From Sulfitobacter sp. (GTDB lineage Bacteria; Pseudomonadota; Alphaproteobacteria; Rhodobacterales; Rhodobacteraceae): a stretch of DNA of 10,265 nucleotides. Positions within the stretch are counted from its first letter, which is position 1; each line of letters opens with the position of its first letter. The stretch lies in assembly GCA_024636405.1 (NCBI GenBank), contig JAGXHC010000095.1, forward strand, positions 1 through 10,265, written 5' to 3'. The position numbers and the translations under genes were made by a program. Shown here one piece after another: positions 5,671 through 10,265 of the stretch. The notes below the pieces were generated by a model, which saw nothing but the letters and a program-made list of their open reading frames with translations, had not been told where the DNA came from and made no database searches.

Positions 5671-5787
5671 ATGATCGGAAGGTTTGCGGTGGGACGCGGG
5701 CCAAGAATTGATCAGGATTTTCCGCTCTTATGGGCGCGCACCACGGCCCCGGTGGTTGGCGCGCTCGGCAAGAGACACGAAAGGTGA
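5671..5787 (+). CDS. Putative leader peptide before rpoB (38 aa)
   Basis: A 38-codon frame starts at ATG 5671, four bases after a strong Shine-Dalgarno GGAGAGG (5660-5666). Its initiation region matches that of rplK (GGAGAGGGCCAATG) at 13 of 14 bases and is better than that of rpoB itself. The peptide starts [20 protein letters not shown] and ends GALGKRHER; it is basic, without signal sequence, and resembles nothing I know. It uses AGG and AGA several times, codons sparse in the neighbouring ribosomal genes. The TGA stop (5785-5787) overlaps the rpoB ribosome binding region and lies 8 bases before the rpoB ATG, so ribosomes ending here could restart on rpoB. A strong hairpin (5732-5766) lies inside the frame and would be melted by translating ribosomes. 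It may be a chance frame, but the start signal argues against that. Confidence 0.5.
   Translation: MIGRFAVGRGPRIDQDFPLLWARTTAPVVGALGKRHER
5732..5766 (+). promoter_or_regulatory. Strong GC hairpin ahead of the rpoB start
   Basis: Bases 5732-5739 pair with 5759-5766 (8 pairs, one G-U, centred on GCGCGC), then ACCAC (5740-5744) pairs with GTGGT (5752-5756) after a two-base bulge, leaving a 7-base GC-rich loop. There are 13 pairs in total. It ends 29 bases before the rpoB ATG and lies inside the putative leader peptide frame. No T-run follows, so a role in translation or RNA processing is more likely than termination. Confidence 0.65.
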
Positions 5788-5795
5788 CACGACAC

Positions 5796-10265
<4,470 letters not shown>

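Noticed and set aside
5553..5721. Shared words GGATTTT and ATTGATC in two places of the rpoB leader (about 5553-5566 and 5707-5721, in swapped order)
   Set aside because: Seven-base matches in different order within a short region are plausible by chance and show no supporting structure.
5730..5795. Upstream extension of rpoB to the ATG at 5730
   Set aside because: The added 22 residues cover the GC hairpin and are absent from the RpoB family N-terminus; the ATG at 5796 gives the family start.

Overview
The window is a piece of an alphaproteobacterial chromosome, most likely from the Rhodobacterales (Roseobacter/Rhodobacter group). This rests on the protein sequences: a 65-residue single-helix SecE, RpoB beginning [20 protein letters not shown], RplJ beginning (V/M)DRAQKEQ with a GTG start, and the fairly high GC content judged by eye. 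It holds the transcription-translation core cluster on the plus strand: a membrane protein gene of unknown function, then secE, nusG, rplK, rplA, a LicD-type transferase gene, rplJ, rplL, rpoB and the first 87 codons of rpoC.

Layout. 1-754: uncharacterised two-segment membrane protein whose frame is open to the left window edge. 755-1274: secE with a weak candidate promoter before it and a hairpin/T-run before nusG. 1275-1976: nusG, then a 168-base spacer framed by two inverted copies of a REP-like palindrome. 1977-3155: rplK and rplA, one base apart, closed by a textbook UUCG intrinsic terminator. 3156-4165: a LicD/fukutin-type nucleotidyltransferase-fold gene, apparently its own transcription unit, inserted between the L11/L1 and L10/L12 operons. 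4166-4545: a 380-base gene-free leader; its last part folds around a perfect 10-bp long-range helix and is the expected place of the L10 autoregulatory leader. 4546-5510: rplJ (GTG start) and rplL. 5511-5795: the rplL-rpoB leader, with a run of hairpins (one of 14 bp, one GNRA-capped) and a 38-codon upstream reading frame with an excellent ribosome binding site whose stop lies 8 bases before rpoB. 5796-9932: rpoB. 9933-10265: two hairpins, then the start of rpoC.

How it works together. SecE is part of the SecYEG translocon; NusG links RNA polymerase to elongation control and ribosomes; L11, L1, L10 and L7/L12 build the L1 arm and the GTPase-associated stalk of the 50S subunit; RpoB and RpoC are the two large RNA polymerase subunits. 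The regulatory interest lies in the untranslated parts: an L10-type leader that would balance L10/L12, a structured leader with a putative leader peptide that would set rpoB output relative to the much more abundant L7/L12, and paired hairpins between rpoB and rpoC. The most unusual items are the putative rpoB leader peptide, the REPIN-like inverted palindrome pair between nusG and rplK, and the surface-polysaccharide-type gene embedded in this cluster. I saw no tRNA, rRNA, CRISPR array or insertion sequence in the window.
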